Positions 18,437 to 27,034 of a stretch of 61,298 bases of DNA are shown here, piece by piece; the stretch's first letter is position 1; each line of letters opens with the position of its first letter. A program made the translations under genes and the position numbers. The notes beneath the pieces were generated by a model that was given only the letters and a program-made list of their open reading frames with translations, was not told the DNA's origin and made no database searches. Location of the stretch: assembly GCA_002170535.1 (NCBI GenBank), contig NHDW01000008.1, positions 86,365 to 147,662 on the forward strand, written 5' to 3'. This stretch comes from Methylococcaceae bacterium TMED69. Its GTDB lineage: Bacteria > Pseudomonadota > Gammaproteobacteria > Ga0077536.

Positions 18437-18528
18437 GGAAGAGCATCGCCTCCGGTGAGGTGCCCGGTCTTCAAAACCGGTGAAACGTTTACTAAAACGT
18501 TTGGTGGGTTCGACTCCTACCTCTTCCG
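18437..18528 (+). tRNA. selC: tRNA-Sec (anticodon TCA)
   Basis: A 92-nt gene aligned readily with E. coli selC. The acceptor is GGAAGAG/CTCTTCC, the D-arm contains CTCCGGTGAGG, the anticodon stem CCGGT/ACCGG frames CTTCAAA with anticodon TCA (18471-18473), and T-loop TTCGACT is canonical. The long variable arm is an 8-bp stem AAACGTTT/AAACGTTT with loop ACTA. CCA is not encoded. The acceptor plus T stem adds up to 12 bp (7+5, position 8 being an unpaired C) rather than the usual 13. Confidence 0.95.
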
Positions 18529-18599
18529 TAAATTCATCGTTTTGATTACGTGAGCGTAATGGTTGGTATGGACGTATATACAACAAAAAGGAAAATAGA

Positions 18600-19040
18600 A
18601 TGAATAAATTTATCTTAGCAATGTCAATCTTTGTTTTAAGTGGAGGCTTATCGGCTTCTGATTGTGGGATTACTGTTAATGGCAATGACATGATGCAATA
18701 CGATGTTACCACTATCAATGTGGACAGCAGTTGTACAAATTTTGAGATAACACTTAACCATTCTGGCAAATTAGACAAATCAATTATGGGTCATAATATC
18801 GTTATCGTCTCTACAGAGTCATTTGATGAAATCATTGGAATGATAAATATGGACGCCGGTATCGACAATGGTTTTCTGCCAGAGGATGGTCGAATAATTG
18901 CAAAGACCGCTATGATCGGTGGAGGAGAGACCACATCCGTTTCTTTTGAGGCAGCTAAGCTTGAGTCCGGCAAGGAATACACTTTTTTCTGTTCTTTCCC
19001 CGGCCATTACGGCATAATGCGCGGAAAATTAGCAATATAG
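18600..19040 (+). CDS. Azurin (type 1 blue copper protein)
   Basis: A 146-aa periplasmic electron carrier with a signal peptide (KFILAMSIFVLSGGLSASD). The copper ligands are all present: His in MGHNIVI, and Cys, His and Met in FFCSFPGHYGIMRG. The two cysteines SDCGI and SSCTN form the usual N-terminal disulphide. A ribosome site AAAAGGAAAA precedes the ATG. It sits between tRNA-Sec and gltX, 11 bp before gltX, with no obvious functional link to either. It could accept electrons from the PQQ dehydrogenase (inference). Confidence 0.93.
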   Translation: MNKFILAMSIFVLSGGLSASDCGITVNGNDMMQYDVTTINVDSSCTNFEITLNHSGKLDKSIMGHNIVIVSTESFDEIIGMINMDAGIDNGFLPEDGRIIAKTAMIGGGETTSVSFEAAKLESGKEYTFFCSFPGHYGIMRGKLAI

Positions 19041-19051
19041 GACAAAGTTTT

Positions 19052-20446
19052 ATGAGTGTCGTAACTCGGTTTCCTCCGAGTCCTACAGGCCATCTACATT
19101 TGGGGGGAGCAAGAACAGCCATTATCAATTGGATGTATGCTAAGCAAAATGGCGGCAACTTCATCGTTAGAATGGAAGATACGGATAAGGGGCGTTCATC
19201 CCCGGAATTTGAATCTTCCATTTTGAATTCCTTAAATTGGTTTGGTTTGGACTTTGAAAAGCCGGTAATCCGCCAAAGTGATTCGGCTGTCAATCACCGT
19301 AAAATTATCAGTCAATTGCTAGATTCGGGCAAGGCTTATAGGTGCACTTGCAGCTTAGAGAGGCTTGAACAACTAAGAGCTGAACAAAGAAGCGCTGGAT
19401 TAAAGCCCCGCTATGATAGACGATGTAGAGATCGGGAAATATCGGCCAGCACAGGCACTCCTTTCGTTGTTAGGCTAAAAATTCCGGAATCGGGGTCGAT
19501 AAAGTTCGGTGATTTAGTTCAAGGGTCAGTAGAATATCAAAATGCCGAACTTGACGACCTAATTATTGCCCGATCAGATGGATCACCTACCTACCATCTA
19601 AGTTCTGTAGTTGATGATATCGAGGCCGGGGTCTCTCATGTAATTCGAGGAGATGATCACCTGAACAATACTCCTAGACAAATTCATATTTTTGATGCGC
19701 TAAACATCAAGGCACCTGTCTATGGTCATATTCCGTTACTTCATTCAGTCGACGGAAAGAAACTATCAAAGCGATCTGGTCTCGGGAATATTTTATCTTT
19801 AGCAGAGGAGGGCGTCTTACCTAACGCACTACTAAATTATCTTGCTAATATTGGATGGTCAGGTGACAACGGAGAAGTACATCAAAAAGAAAAATTATTT
19901 GAAAAATTTGATTTGTCATCGATATCAAAGAGTTCTGCTCGGTTTGATATCAATAAATTATATTGGTTTAATCAGCAGCATATGGTAACAAGTCCACCTA
20001 GTTCATTGGTTAAGATTTTTAAGACATTCGTCGAGGAATCAGAGAAGTTTGATCAATCGTTTTTCGAAAAGGTAATAGCTTTATACACGGGTCGGGCTAA
20101 TACTATTAAAGACATGGCAGAAAAAAGTTTTTTCTTCTTCAAAAAACCTTCGGATTATGATAGCAAAGCGCGGCAAAAATTCATAAACCCACAGGCGCTT
20201 ATTATCCTAAGTCAGGCTATAAACAGACTTCAAAATCTTGATGATTGGAACCGTCAATCAATAGATGGCGAATTAAAAAGGATCGTTGCGGAAAACGACA
20301 TAGCGTTTCCTATGCTGGGCCAACCAATTAGAATAGCGTTATCGGGCGGGACTAATTCTCCAGATATTTCTCAAACCCTCAATATTTTAGGACGTATTGA
20401 AAGTTTGGACAGAATGTATTTCGCGGCGGAAAACTTGAGAAGTTAG
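19052..20446 (+). CDS. gltX: Glutamyl-tRNA synthetase
   Basis: A class I aminoacyl-tRNA synthetase of 464 aa, the normal bacterial length. The HIGH motif appears in PPSPTGHLHLGGAR and the KMSKS motif as KLSKRSG. RMEDTD and IRGDDHLNN are GluRS-specific. The zinc-type cysteines CTCSLE-x(n)-CRDR match the discriminating or standard form. A tRNA-Glu gene lies about 190 bp downstream with tRNA-Ala between them, so the enzyme and its tRNA may share a transcript. Confidence 0.95.
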   Translation: MSVVTRFPPSPTGHLHLGGARTAIINWMYAKQNGGNFIVRMEDTDKGRSSPEFESSILNSLNWFGLDFEKPVIRQSDSAVNHRKIISQLLDSGKAYRCTCSLERLEQLRAEQRSAGLKPRYDRRCRDREISASTGTPFVVRLKIPESGSIKFGDLVQGSVEYQNAELDDLIIARSDGSPTYHLSSVVDDIEAGVSHVIRGDDHLNNTPRQIHIFDALNIKAPVYGHIPLLHSVDGKKLSKRSGLGNILSLAEEGVLPNALLNYLANIGWSGDNGEVHQKEKLFEKFDLSSISKSSARFDINKLYWFNQQHMVTSPPSSLVKIFKTFVEESEKFDQSFFEKVIALYTGRANTIKDMAEKSFFFFKKPSDYDSKARQKFINPQALIILSQAINRLQNLDDWNRQSIDGELKRIVAENDIAFPMLGQPIRIALSGGTNSPDISQTLNILGRIESLDRMYFAAENLRS

Positions 20447-20536
20447 TTGGAGGACAGGACAATTGCATCGACCTGTACCGACAGTTTAGTGTATAATATT
20501 CAACATCGGATTAATGAGGTATACTTCCCGCTAAAT

Positions 20537-20612
<76 letters not shown>

Positions 20613-20635
20613 ACACTCAGTATTTAGAAGGACCA

Positions 20636-20711
20636 GTCCCCTTCGTCTAGAGGCCTAGGACACCGCCCTTTCACGGCGGCAACAGGGGTTCGAATCCCCT
20701 AGGGGACGCCA
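20636..20711 (+). tRNA. tRNA-Glu (anticodon TTC)
   Basis: A complete cloverleaf. The acceptor is GTCCCCT/AGGGGAC, the anticodon stem CCGCC/GGCGG frames CTTTCAC, the T-loop is TTCGAAT and CCA is encoded. It lies 23 bp after tRNA-Ala and downstream of gltX, its own synthetase. Confidence 0.96.
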
Positions 20712-20777
20712 ACTTTAATATTCTAGCTTTTATGGTAACAACAAAATAATAATTAACTTAGTGCGGATCGACTTTGT

Positions 20778-21539
20778 ATGAATAAAGAATTCAATGGAAA
20801 AGTCGCCTTAGTTACAGGCGGCACATCTGGCATCGGCGAAGCTACTGCATTAGCTTTTGCAAACCTTGGGGCAGAAGTAGCGATAACTGGTCGTCGTAAA
20901 GATTTGGGTAAAAAGGTTTTGGCCCGACTACACGCCAAAGGCGTAGACAGTCGTTTTATATGTGGCGACATTAGCAAAGAAAAAGATTGCTATCAGATGG
21001 TGGAGTCTGTTTTAGAAGCCTTTGGGAGACTAGATTTTGCATTTAATAATGCAGCTATCGAAGGAAAGGTAGTTCCTGTGACTGAACAAACAGATCAAAA
21101 TTTTCACAATGTCGTCAATACTAATGTTCTTGGGGTAATGAACTCAATGAAGTATGAGATTCCAGCAATGTTAAAGAATGGCGGTGGTTCTATTGTAAAC
21201 AGTTCTTCTATTTCTGGCACGGTTGGGATGCCTGGAATGAGTGTATACTGTGCTTCAAAACATGCGGTGATTGGTTTGACTAAAGCTGTGGCAGTTGAAT
21301 TTGGCTCGCAAGGAATTAGGGTTAATGCAGTCTCTCCAGGGGCTGTAAAAACAGAAATGTACGATCGTTTCACAAAAGGTAGTCCCGAAGCACGAGACTT
21401 TTATGAGTCTCTACACCCTATTGGTAGAGTAGGTGAATGCGAAGAAATTGCTAACCCAGTAGCTTTTTTGTGCTCTGAAGGGGCCAGTTTCATCACAGGT
21501 GCCAATATCCCAATAGATGGGGCCTTTACAACGGTTTAA
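20778..21539 (+). CDS. SDR family oxidoreductase
   Basis: A 253-aa classical short-chain dehydrogenase. The NAD(P) motif is TGGTSGIG, NNAA marks beta-4, the catalytic triad is in NSSSISG and YCASKHA, and the C-terminal segment ITGANIPIDGAFTTV is typical of FabG-like members. Substrate unknown. It converges on the DUF427 gene, the two overlapping by 14 bp at their 3' ends. Confidence 0.88.
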   Translation: MNKEFNGKVALVTGGTSGIGEATALAFANLGAEVAITGRRKDLGKKVLARLHAKGVDSRFICGDISKEKDCYQMVESVLEAFGRLDFAFNNAAIEGKVVPVTEQTDQNFHNVVNTNVLGVMNSMKYEIPAMLKNGGGSIVNSSSISGTVGMPGMSVYCASKHAVIGLTKAVAVEFGSQGIRVNAVSPGAVKTEMYDRFTKGSPEARDFYESLHPIGRVGECEEIANPVAFLCSEGASFITGANIPIDGAFTTV

Positions 21540-21891
21540 AAGAGGGACTTTTTATTATTTCAAAGCCTTTGTCTTCATAAAAGCCGTAGTATCCTTTAAT
21601 AGAGCTTACTTCCTCTAATGGATCCTCATAGGACCAGATACAATGATCTCCGTCTTTGTAGGACCAATAATAAGCGGTGCCTTTTATTGGGCAGTACGAC
21701 GTATGCTCTTCTCTTTTTATCGGTATTTCGGAAAGAATAACCTTTGGGAAGTAGAAAACTGGTTCTAGATATTTTCCCTTGTATTGTTCGCGCAATTCAA
21801 TTACTTGATCAGACTCAGCCAGGAGTTCATTTTTAAATAAGAGTTTAAAAGTTTCATTGCGACTGATTGCGTTTGCGAAATGGTCTCTCAT
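21526..21891 (-). CDS. DUF427 domain protein
   Basis: A 121-aa protein with the DUF427 pattern: the segment CPIKGTAYYWSY followed by a short beta-strand block (IKGYYGFYEDKGFEII). The family is a small beta-barrel fold of unknown role, common near oxidoreductases. The gene lies 27 bp downstream of the hypothetical gene on the same strand and overlaps the SDR on the other strand by 14 bp. Confidence 0.78.
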   Translation of the reverse strand: MRDHFANAISRNETFKLLFKNELLAESDQVIELREQYKGKYLEPVFYFPKVILSEIPIKREEHTSYCPIKGTAYYWSYKDGDHCIWSYEDPLEEVSSIKGYYGFYEDKGFEIIKSPSFKPL

Positions 21892-21918
21892 TTCTTTGTT
21901 ACTCTCTGGCTACTATTT

Positions 21919-22386
21919 TTATTTGCATTTATCAGGGAATGTTTTAATTATTTCTTTAAATCCGTCAGAAAAAAATTGTTCTCTGCTAGTATATACGTCC
22001 CTCAAATCGCAGTTATTATGATGAAATTTAATTGCATTGAGTTTAGCATTCCAAGTTTTCTGATCCATCAGGCCTAGTTCATACTGATAATAATCGTTTT
22101 CAGCCAGAAACCAAGCAATTTGCACTCCGTTTCTATGCGTTATCTCGGTGGGTGAAAGTTTAAGGCCATGATTGTTTTGGCCAAGGACTGATGTGAAATC
22201 TACCCCTCGTTCATTAAAACTTTTGATTAAAGTAATTCCCATTGCAGATCGGTCTTGTTGCTGACCGGCTACCGCAATTTTTTGGGTTTGTCGCATTTCT
22301 AATCCAACAAACAGTAGGGAGCCGACTATTCCTGTGATACCGACCAATTGTATTATTTTATCGATGTCGATACCTATTTTAGACAC
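21919..22386 (-). CDS. Hypothetical protein with N-terminal membrane anchor
   Basis: A 155-aa protein. It has one membrane helix near the start (IIQLVGITGIVGSLLFVGLEM), then a soluble helical part with the motif EMRQTQKIAVAGQQQDRS. Proteins with this opening are common in marine proteobacteria but have no assigned function that I know of. It probably shares a transcript with the DUF427 gene. Confidence 0.65.
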   Translation of the reverse strand: MSKIGIDIDKIIQLVGITGIVGSLLFVGLEMRQTQKIAVAGQQQDRSAMGITLIKSFNERGVDFTSVLGQNNHGLKLSPTEITHRNGVQIAWFLAENDYYQYELGLMDQKTWNAKLNAIKFHHNNCDLRDVYTSREQFFSDGFKEIIKTFPDKCK

Positions 22387-22520
22387 AGGGCGTTTTCCAG
22401 GTATGCATTGAGCTTTCTGCGTTAATAGCTTTCTTTCTCCAAGTTGACTAAATTTTAAGAATTAGCAAATTATGAAATTCTAATGTTAGTATAAGGTAAT
22501 TAAAATCAACTGTTGTGTCT

Positions 22521-23243
22521 ATGGCTATATTTTCGAAAAATCATGTTTCAATTTATTATGAAGATTCAGGCGAAAATCTTCCCGCATTATTACTTTTAGC
22601 TCCTGGAGGCATGAAATCTTCTCTCGATTTTTGGAATCATACTCCTTGGGACCCGCGAAAGGAGCTTAGAGGTAGCTATCGAGTGATTGCCATGGATCAG
22701 AGGAATGCAGGTCGTTCAATCGCGCCAATAACGATCGAGGATGGATGGCAAAACTACATTGAAGATCAAATAGCGTTGATGGACCACCTCGATATCCAGG
22801 AATTTAACATAGCTGGAATGTGTATTGGTGGGCCGTATTGCTTAGGGATTATAGATGCGATACGTGACAGAGTTATTACTGCAACTATTTTTCAGACAAT
22901 TGGTCTAGACGATAACAGAGAAGCTTTTTACCAATTATTTGATGAATGGGCGTTTGAGGTTGGTTCTCGACACAATATCATTAGTCCAGAAGTATTTGAT
23001 GCTTTCAAGACGAATATGTTTGGTTCAAAAAATGTTCTTTTTAATCTTGATGAATCTTTTTTACCAACTTGCAAAACTCCGCTTCTGGTTCTTATGGGCG
23101 ATGATCTATTTCATCCAAAATCAACTTCTGAGTTGATAGTAGATCAAGCACCGAATGCTCAGCTCATAAAGATTTGGAAGGCGGGCGAGGCGCGAGAGAA
23201 AGCAATTTTAAAATGCCAACAATTCTTGGATCACTATAATTGA
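22521..23243 (+). CDS. Alpha/beta hydrolase with Cys nucleophile
   Basis: About 240 aa, alpha/beta-hydrolase fold. HG is replaced by LLLAPGGMKSS at the oxyanion region, and DQRNAGRS is the usual DxRGxG-like turn. The nucleophile elbow is GMCIGG, so Cys101 stands where Ser is usual, as in dienelactone hydrolases. MGDDLFHP supplies the acid. The track uses GTG 22515; ATG 22521 in the same frame is as likely, and no strong ribosome site decides. It stands alone between divergent and convergent neighbours. Confidence 0.78.
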   Translation: MAIFSKNHVSIYYEDSGENLPALLLLAPGGMKSSLDFWNHTPWDPRKELRGSYRVIAMDQRNAGRSIAPITIEDGWQNYIEDQIALMDHLDIQEFNIAGMCIGGPYCLGIIDAIRDRVITATIFQTIGLDDNREAFYQLFDEWAFEVGSRHNIISPEVFDAFKTNMFGSKNVLFNLDESFLPTCKTPLLVLMGDDLFHPKSTSELIVDQAPNAQLIKIWKAGEAREKAILKCQQFLDHYN

Positions 23244-23385
23244 TAAAAATTGAATAGAAGCTCTAATTTGCGGATAAGCTATTTTTGTTTCGGCTTATTG
23301 CGCTATTCGTGCCTTTTCGACCTTTACGGTTAAGCTAAGGTTTTTTGGGGACAAATAGTCGTGAATGATGCGATCGAAAAAATTA

Positions 23386-23928
23386 CTAGACTTGTTTAGA
23401 TTTTATGGGTTCACTGGGATTAAAGACAAGCAGTAAGATCTCATTGAAAAATTGTTCTGCTAGTTTTTCTAGTTCCTCTTCTGTTCTGTCCTGAATTGGA
23501 TGTGTAATAAAAACTCCGTCAGCATCAAATCCCAATGATTTAGCATGGCTTTCCGCTGATGCTCTGAATGGTTCAGATGCTACGAAACCACCTGGGATGC
23601 CCCGTTCATCTAATTCTCTAATGTCCTGCAAACTGCAAGACGTACATGAACCTCAGTCGGCTAATGCCTGAACCACAACATCTACCTCTGAGGTTATTTT
23701 TTGAATGAGGTTGATTGGAGCAGGCCGAGTAAATGTTGGTTTTTTATATCGTTTTGTTTGCACCCCTTTTTGGACGAAAAGCTTTTCAATCCTATCCAAA
23801 AAAACGTCTCCCTTCGCTTTTGAGATGTCAATCAGACCGACTGTTAAACTCGGTGTTGCCGTGATTTTTTCCAACGGCTTCTTGAATATTGGTTCAAGCT
23901 CGCCGGTTGGGTCAAGTAAGTATTGCAT
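23386..23928 (-). CDS. UGSC-family selenoprotein, read through in-frame UGA (Sec92)
   Basis: The track splits this gene into 91 aa (23653-23928) and 81 aa (23386-23631). The single frame continues through TGA at 23653-23655 and gives a 180-aa protein reading ALAD-U-GSCTSCSLQD. Sec92-Gly-Ser-Cys95 is the motif that names the UGSC (seleno)protein family, and a further Cys98 follows. A hairpin of SECIS type sits 11 nt after the UGA. SelA, SelB and tRNA-Sec are encoded 5 kb away. The ATG overlaps the upstream stop (TAATG) and has AAGGAG upstream. The family is thought to be redox-active; no reaction is established to my knowledge. Confidence 0.9.
23623..23641 (-). promoter_or_regulatory. SECIS element of the UGSC selenoprotein gene
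   Basis: On the minus strand, exactly 11 nt after the UGA, the mRNA folds into GUCUUGC-AGUUU-GCAGGAC: a 7-bp stem (one U-G pair) with a 5-nt loop holding a GU. Bacterial SelB-binding hairpins such as that of E. coli fdhF have the same 11-nt spacing and a G-U in the apical loop. Confidence 0.82.
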
Positions 23929-25349
23929 TAGTTCTTTATCTCCTTTGTTACTGGATTAGTACCAGACTCTCCATTCATTAACCATCCAGGCATGACTGCC
24001 GAAAAAAGCCCTGCTGCACCGCCAGCTCTTATGAGAGTTATACCAGAACTTCTAAATTTTGGTACATTTTTCTTCTCTGTTTCAAGGTTTTCTACAGAAT
24101 CATTTGTGATCATGCCAAAGTCGCCTCCCGCAGGAACTGTGGTTGCTTTGTAAAGGGCTTCAGCAGTTGATTTTTTATCCCACCCGTTTCTATCAAAAAC
24201 GTCGCCATGTTCAGGTCCTATGATTACTATAGTATCCGACGCATTTGCCATGTCAATATGGTTAATTATTTTTAGGCTTTCTGATATTGATCTAATTAAA
24301 CCTTCGGGTTCGCGGGAAATTTGATCTATTACGCCTACAGGGCCATCAGACGAGAGTAGGGTGACAGTAGACTCGTTTTTATCGAAACCATTGTCTTCAG
24401 CGAGTGTTGTCCATGGAGTAGACTCATCCTCCGCTATGCAGAACCCTAGTTTAGAAGGTGTACCAAAAGTTGCCTGATCGACCTCTTGTGGTTTTCCACC
24501 GCCAACATTTCGTATTGTAAGTTGTAGGGCGCGCCCAATGGTTGAATTAGCACGATTGCCTTGTCCTAATACGTTACCCTTCCAATTCATATTAATTCTT
24601 TTTCTTATATCACCATTAACAACAATTATTGGACCGGACAGCCACGTTGTCGCTAGGAGTCCGTGAAGGCAATACGCTGGATCCAGCGCCGCTTCAACAG
24701 CCGCAATTACTACTGGTAAAAACTCGGGTTTACAACCAGCCATCACAGCATTTATTGCAACCTTCTCAATCGTACATGGTTGCAGGTTCGGCGGCATCAA
24801 ACCAAGTAGTTCTGAGGGTTCTCTTTTGGTGCCCTGTAACATTAAAAAAACTCTTTCTTTGGTTGGTGGTACTACTGGCAGCCCGTCAGACCAGCCCCTT
24901 TCAAAACAAAACTCAATTTCATCTTTAAAACTGTGCACTTGTAAATTTCTAGATCTAAATTCGATACCTCCAAATTTGACCGCTAATTTTTCAAAAACTC
25001 CTGGTTCAACTGATTTTGAACCACAACCTGGTTTCATGTCTGGTAGTGTGTAATTTTCCTGAGAAAATTTAAATAATTCTTTCCATTCCTTCTTGTCCCA
25101 TCCTACTAGCCGTACGGTTTCAGTGTTTTTTTCTAGTTTTATGGCCGTCGGAACAATTTCAATTTCATGATTGAAGGATATTTCAAGGTCATTGTCCTCT
25201 TGAACATTTAAACTAGGGAACAACTTGCGGTCATCTTGAACGATAATTTCTAATGAGGGAACTTTTTTTTGGATATCGGCGAGTAACGGGCGAATTAATT
25301 CGCAAGTCGGACAATCATATTTGAGAAAAACAAGAACTCTATTATCCAT
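23928..25349 (-). CDS. Thioredoxin-fold domain fused to a large uncharacterised domain, UGSC partner
   Basis: A 473-aa protein. Residues 1-90 are thioredoxin-like with the redox motif CPTC (Cys13-Cys16) directly after the first strand. The remaining part (about 105-473) is a domain I cannot name. It contains CFERGWSDGLPVVPPT, AGCKPEFLPVVIAAVEAAL and NVGGGKPQEVDQATFG, and several spaced cysteines. The stop codon overlaps the start of the UGSC selenoprotein by one base, so the two are translated in a coupled way and probably work together, the Trx domain perhaps reducing the Sec-containing partner (inference). No signal peptide, so cytoplasmic. Confidence 0.75.
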   Translation of the reverse strand: MDNRVLVFLKYDCPTCELIRPLLADIQKKVPSLEIIVQDDRKLFPSLNVQEDNDLEISFNHEIEIVPTAIKLEKNTETVRLVGWDKKEWKELFKFSQENYTLPDMKPGCGSKSVEPGVFEKLAVKFGGIEFRSRNLQVHSFKDEIEFCFERGWSDGLPVVPPTKERVFLMLQGTKREPSELLGLMPPNLQPCTIEKVAINAVMAGCKPEFLPVVIAAVEAALDPAYCLHGLLATTWLSGPIIVVNGDIRKRINMNWKGNVLGQGNRANSTIGRALQLTIRNVGGGKPQEVDQATFGTPSKLGFCIAEDESTPWTTLAEDNGFDKNESTVTLLSSDGPVGVIDQISREPEGLIRSISESLKIINHIDMANASDTIVIIGPEHGDVFDRNGWDKKSTAEALYKATTVPAGGDFGMITNDSVENLETEKKNVPKFRSSGITLIRAGGAAGLFSAVMPGWLMNGESGTNPVTKEIKN

Positions 25350-25351
25350 GT

Positions 25352-27034
25352 TTATAATCTCTTTGCTCTTCCGTGCTCTAACTTTGTATCGCTATGTTGC
25401 CATGCTTTTTTAAACCTGTCGGTGGCCTGTCGCATTTCTTCAGTATCCTTGGTTTGGGATGTGCCTTCAACAATACCTTGTAAAGCCCAGCCATTTTCCG
25501 GATGTCTCCTTAAATCTTCCCAGAATATCATAGTAGCCTCTTGCGCCCTGCCTAGTTCCAGAAGAAGTGAACCTAACTCTCTTCGTACGGGAAATCGCCA
25601 TTCAGGTGGTTCCATATATTTTAAATTGTCTTCGGCCATAATCGCCTGATGATAGAGAGCAATTGCTTTTTCGATTTCGCCCGAGACAACGGCTATTTCC
25701 GCGGCAAGCACATTTTTTGCGATCAATAAAATATCTTGGACTGAATTTGAATATATTTGCATATGCCGAATTTCTTCCATAGAAGTTAATTCTTTCAATT
25801 TATTAAATTCGCTTGAAGCTTTTCGCAGTTCATTAGTGTGTACATAAGCAGTACCTTTAACAAAGTGCTCAAGCCCTTTTATAAGTTGTGAGTCACTATT
25901 TTCGTCTTCCGTTGCTAAAATCGTGTCCCATTTTGCAAATATTCTATTGGTTAGCATTGGTAGGACGTATCTCCCTTGAGCCATCAAGCTTTTGCCGATC
26001 TTATTCTCAGCTCTATTCGCAATGCGGTTAGCATATTTGATTGAGTATTGGTAATTGCCTTGTTCGATATATGCGTACCAAATGAAATCGTCCGCGTGCG
26101 CAATGCTTGATTTAGAGCTCATTGGAAGACTTACAAGATGCGTCGTTGGAGGAACTTTCCATTTTTTAGAAAACTGTTCGGCCGCACGGATGGCATCTAA
26201 ATTTTGTTCAATAGATTTCTGGTATTTCCCAGTTCTTATATAAATGTGGGCAGGCATGTGTACCATATGAGCCACAGATGGCATTGTGTTAGCTAACCGT
26301 TCTGCGTGTGGAAGAGCTATTTGAGGAGTTTGAGAGTCTTCGTAAATATGAATAAATAAATGATTTGCCCCGGGATGATTCAGATCACTTATACATGCCT
26401 CATTTAGTGCATTCACGGCTTCCATAGTACCGCGGCGGGGGGAGCCATCAGGTGTCCAATAATCCCATGCATTTTCTGTCATGAAGGCTTCGGCAAACAG
26501 AGTTTTAATATCTGAGTCAAAGGGAAATTTTTCCCGAAGTTCACGCATAGCTTGGGTATAACTGCGATCTTTATCTCTTTGGTCTCCATTTAAAGGTAGG
26601 TAATATTTACTAAGCGCATTAACAAGTTCTGTAACTATAGGGCTTGCTTGTGATCTTTGCTTTAGTGCTTTTTGAATCGCTTTGAGTCCCTCTTTTTTTG
26701 GGTCATCTTTGAAAGCTAGATAGCGACTGTTTGGGTTACCTTTGGCATTTAACGCTATACCCCACAGTGCTGCTGTACATGTTTCATCTATTCTTAAAGC
26801 TGCATCAAAGGAAATAAGAGCATCCGCGAATTGAAAGCCATAAAACCAGTTTAGGCCTTGATCAATATAAGGTTGAGCTGCCCGAGCACATGAACTAGAG
26901 ATGGCAGTATATTTAGGTTCGGTGGTAATTAATGGAACATTTGTTTCTGATGAATCTGCTTTTGAGACAAAGGCGAATGGTATAAGAATACAGTAGAGAA
27001 AAACGAAAATTTTGGAAACTATTTTCTGGTACAT
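25352..27034 (-). CDS. Secreted TPR-repeat protein
   Basis: About 560 aa, with a signal peptide (IVSKIFVFLYCILIPFAFVSKADS) when started at ATG 27034 (MYQK). The track uses ATG 27049, five codons earlier. TPR-like helical pairs recur through the mature protein: GLNWFYGFQFADALISFDAALRID near the N-terminus and LELGRAQEATMIFWEDLRRHPENGWALQGI near the C-terminus. The gene overlaps the DCC gene upstream and ends 2 bp before the thioredoxin-fusion gene. It is likely a periplasmic or envelope scaffold; its partner is unknown. Confidence 0.78.
   Translation of the reverse strand: MYQKIVSKIFVFLYCILIPFAFVSKADSSETNVPLITTEPKYTAISSSCARAAQPYIDQGLNWFYGFQFADALISFDAALRIDETCTAALWGIALNAKGNPNSRYLAFKDDPKKEGLKAIQKALKQRSQASPIVTELVNALSKYYLPLNGDQRDKDRSYTQAMRELREKFPFDSDIKTLFAEAFMTENAWDYWTPDGSPRRGTMEAVNALNEACISDLNHPGANHLFIHIYEDSQTPQIALPHAERLANTMPSVAHMVHMPAHIYIRTGKYQKSIEQNLDAIRAAEQFSKKWKVPPTTHLVSLPMSSKSSIAHADDFIWYAYIEQGNYQYSIKYANRIANRAENKIGKSLMAQGRYVLPMLTNRIFAKWDTILATEDENSDSQLIKGLEHFVKGTAYVHTNELRKASSEFNKLKELTSMEEIRHMQIYSNSVQDILLIAKNVLAAEIAVVSGEIEKAIALYHQAIMAEDNLKYMEPPEWRFPVRRELGSLLLELGRAQEATMIFWEDLRRHPENGWALQGIVEGTSQTKDTEEMRQATDRFKKAWQHSDTKLEHGRAKRL

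Noticed and set aside
18545-18560. Hairpin ATTACG-TGAG-CGTAAT between tRNA-Sec and azurin as a terminator
   Set aside because: Only 6 bp and no T-run follows; could be a processing site but is not supported.
23653-23655. TGA at 23653 as a frameshift or nonsense mutation in a pseudogene
   Set aside because: Frame is kept on both sides, the second half is intact, the motif matches a known Sec family and a SECIS hairpin is present.
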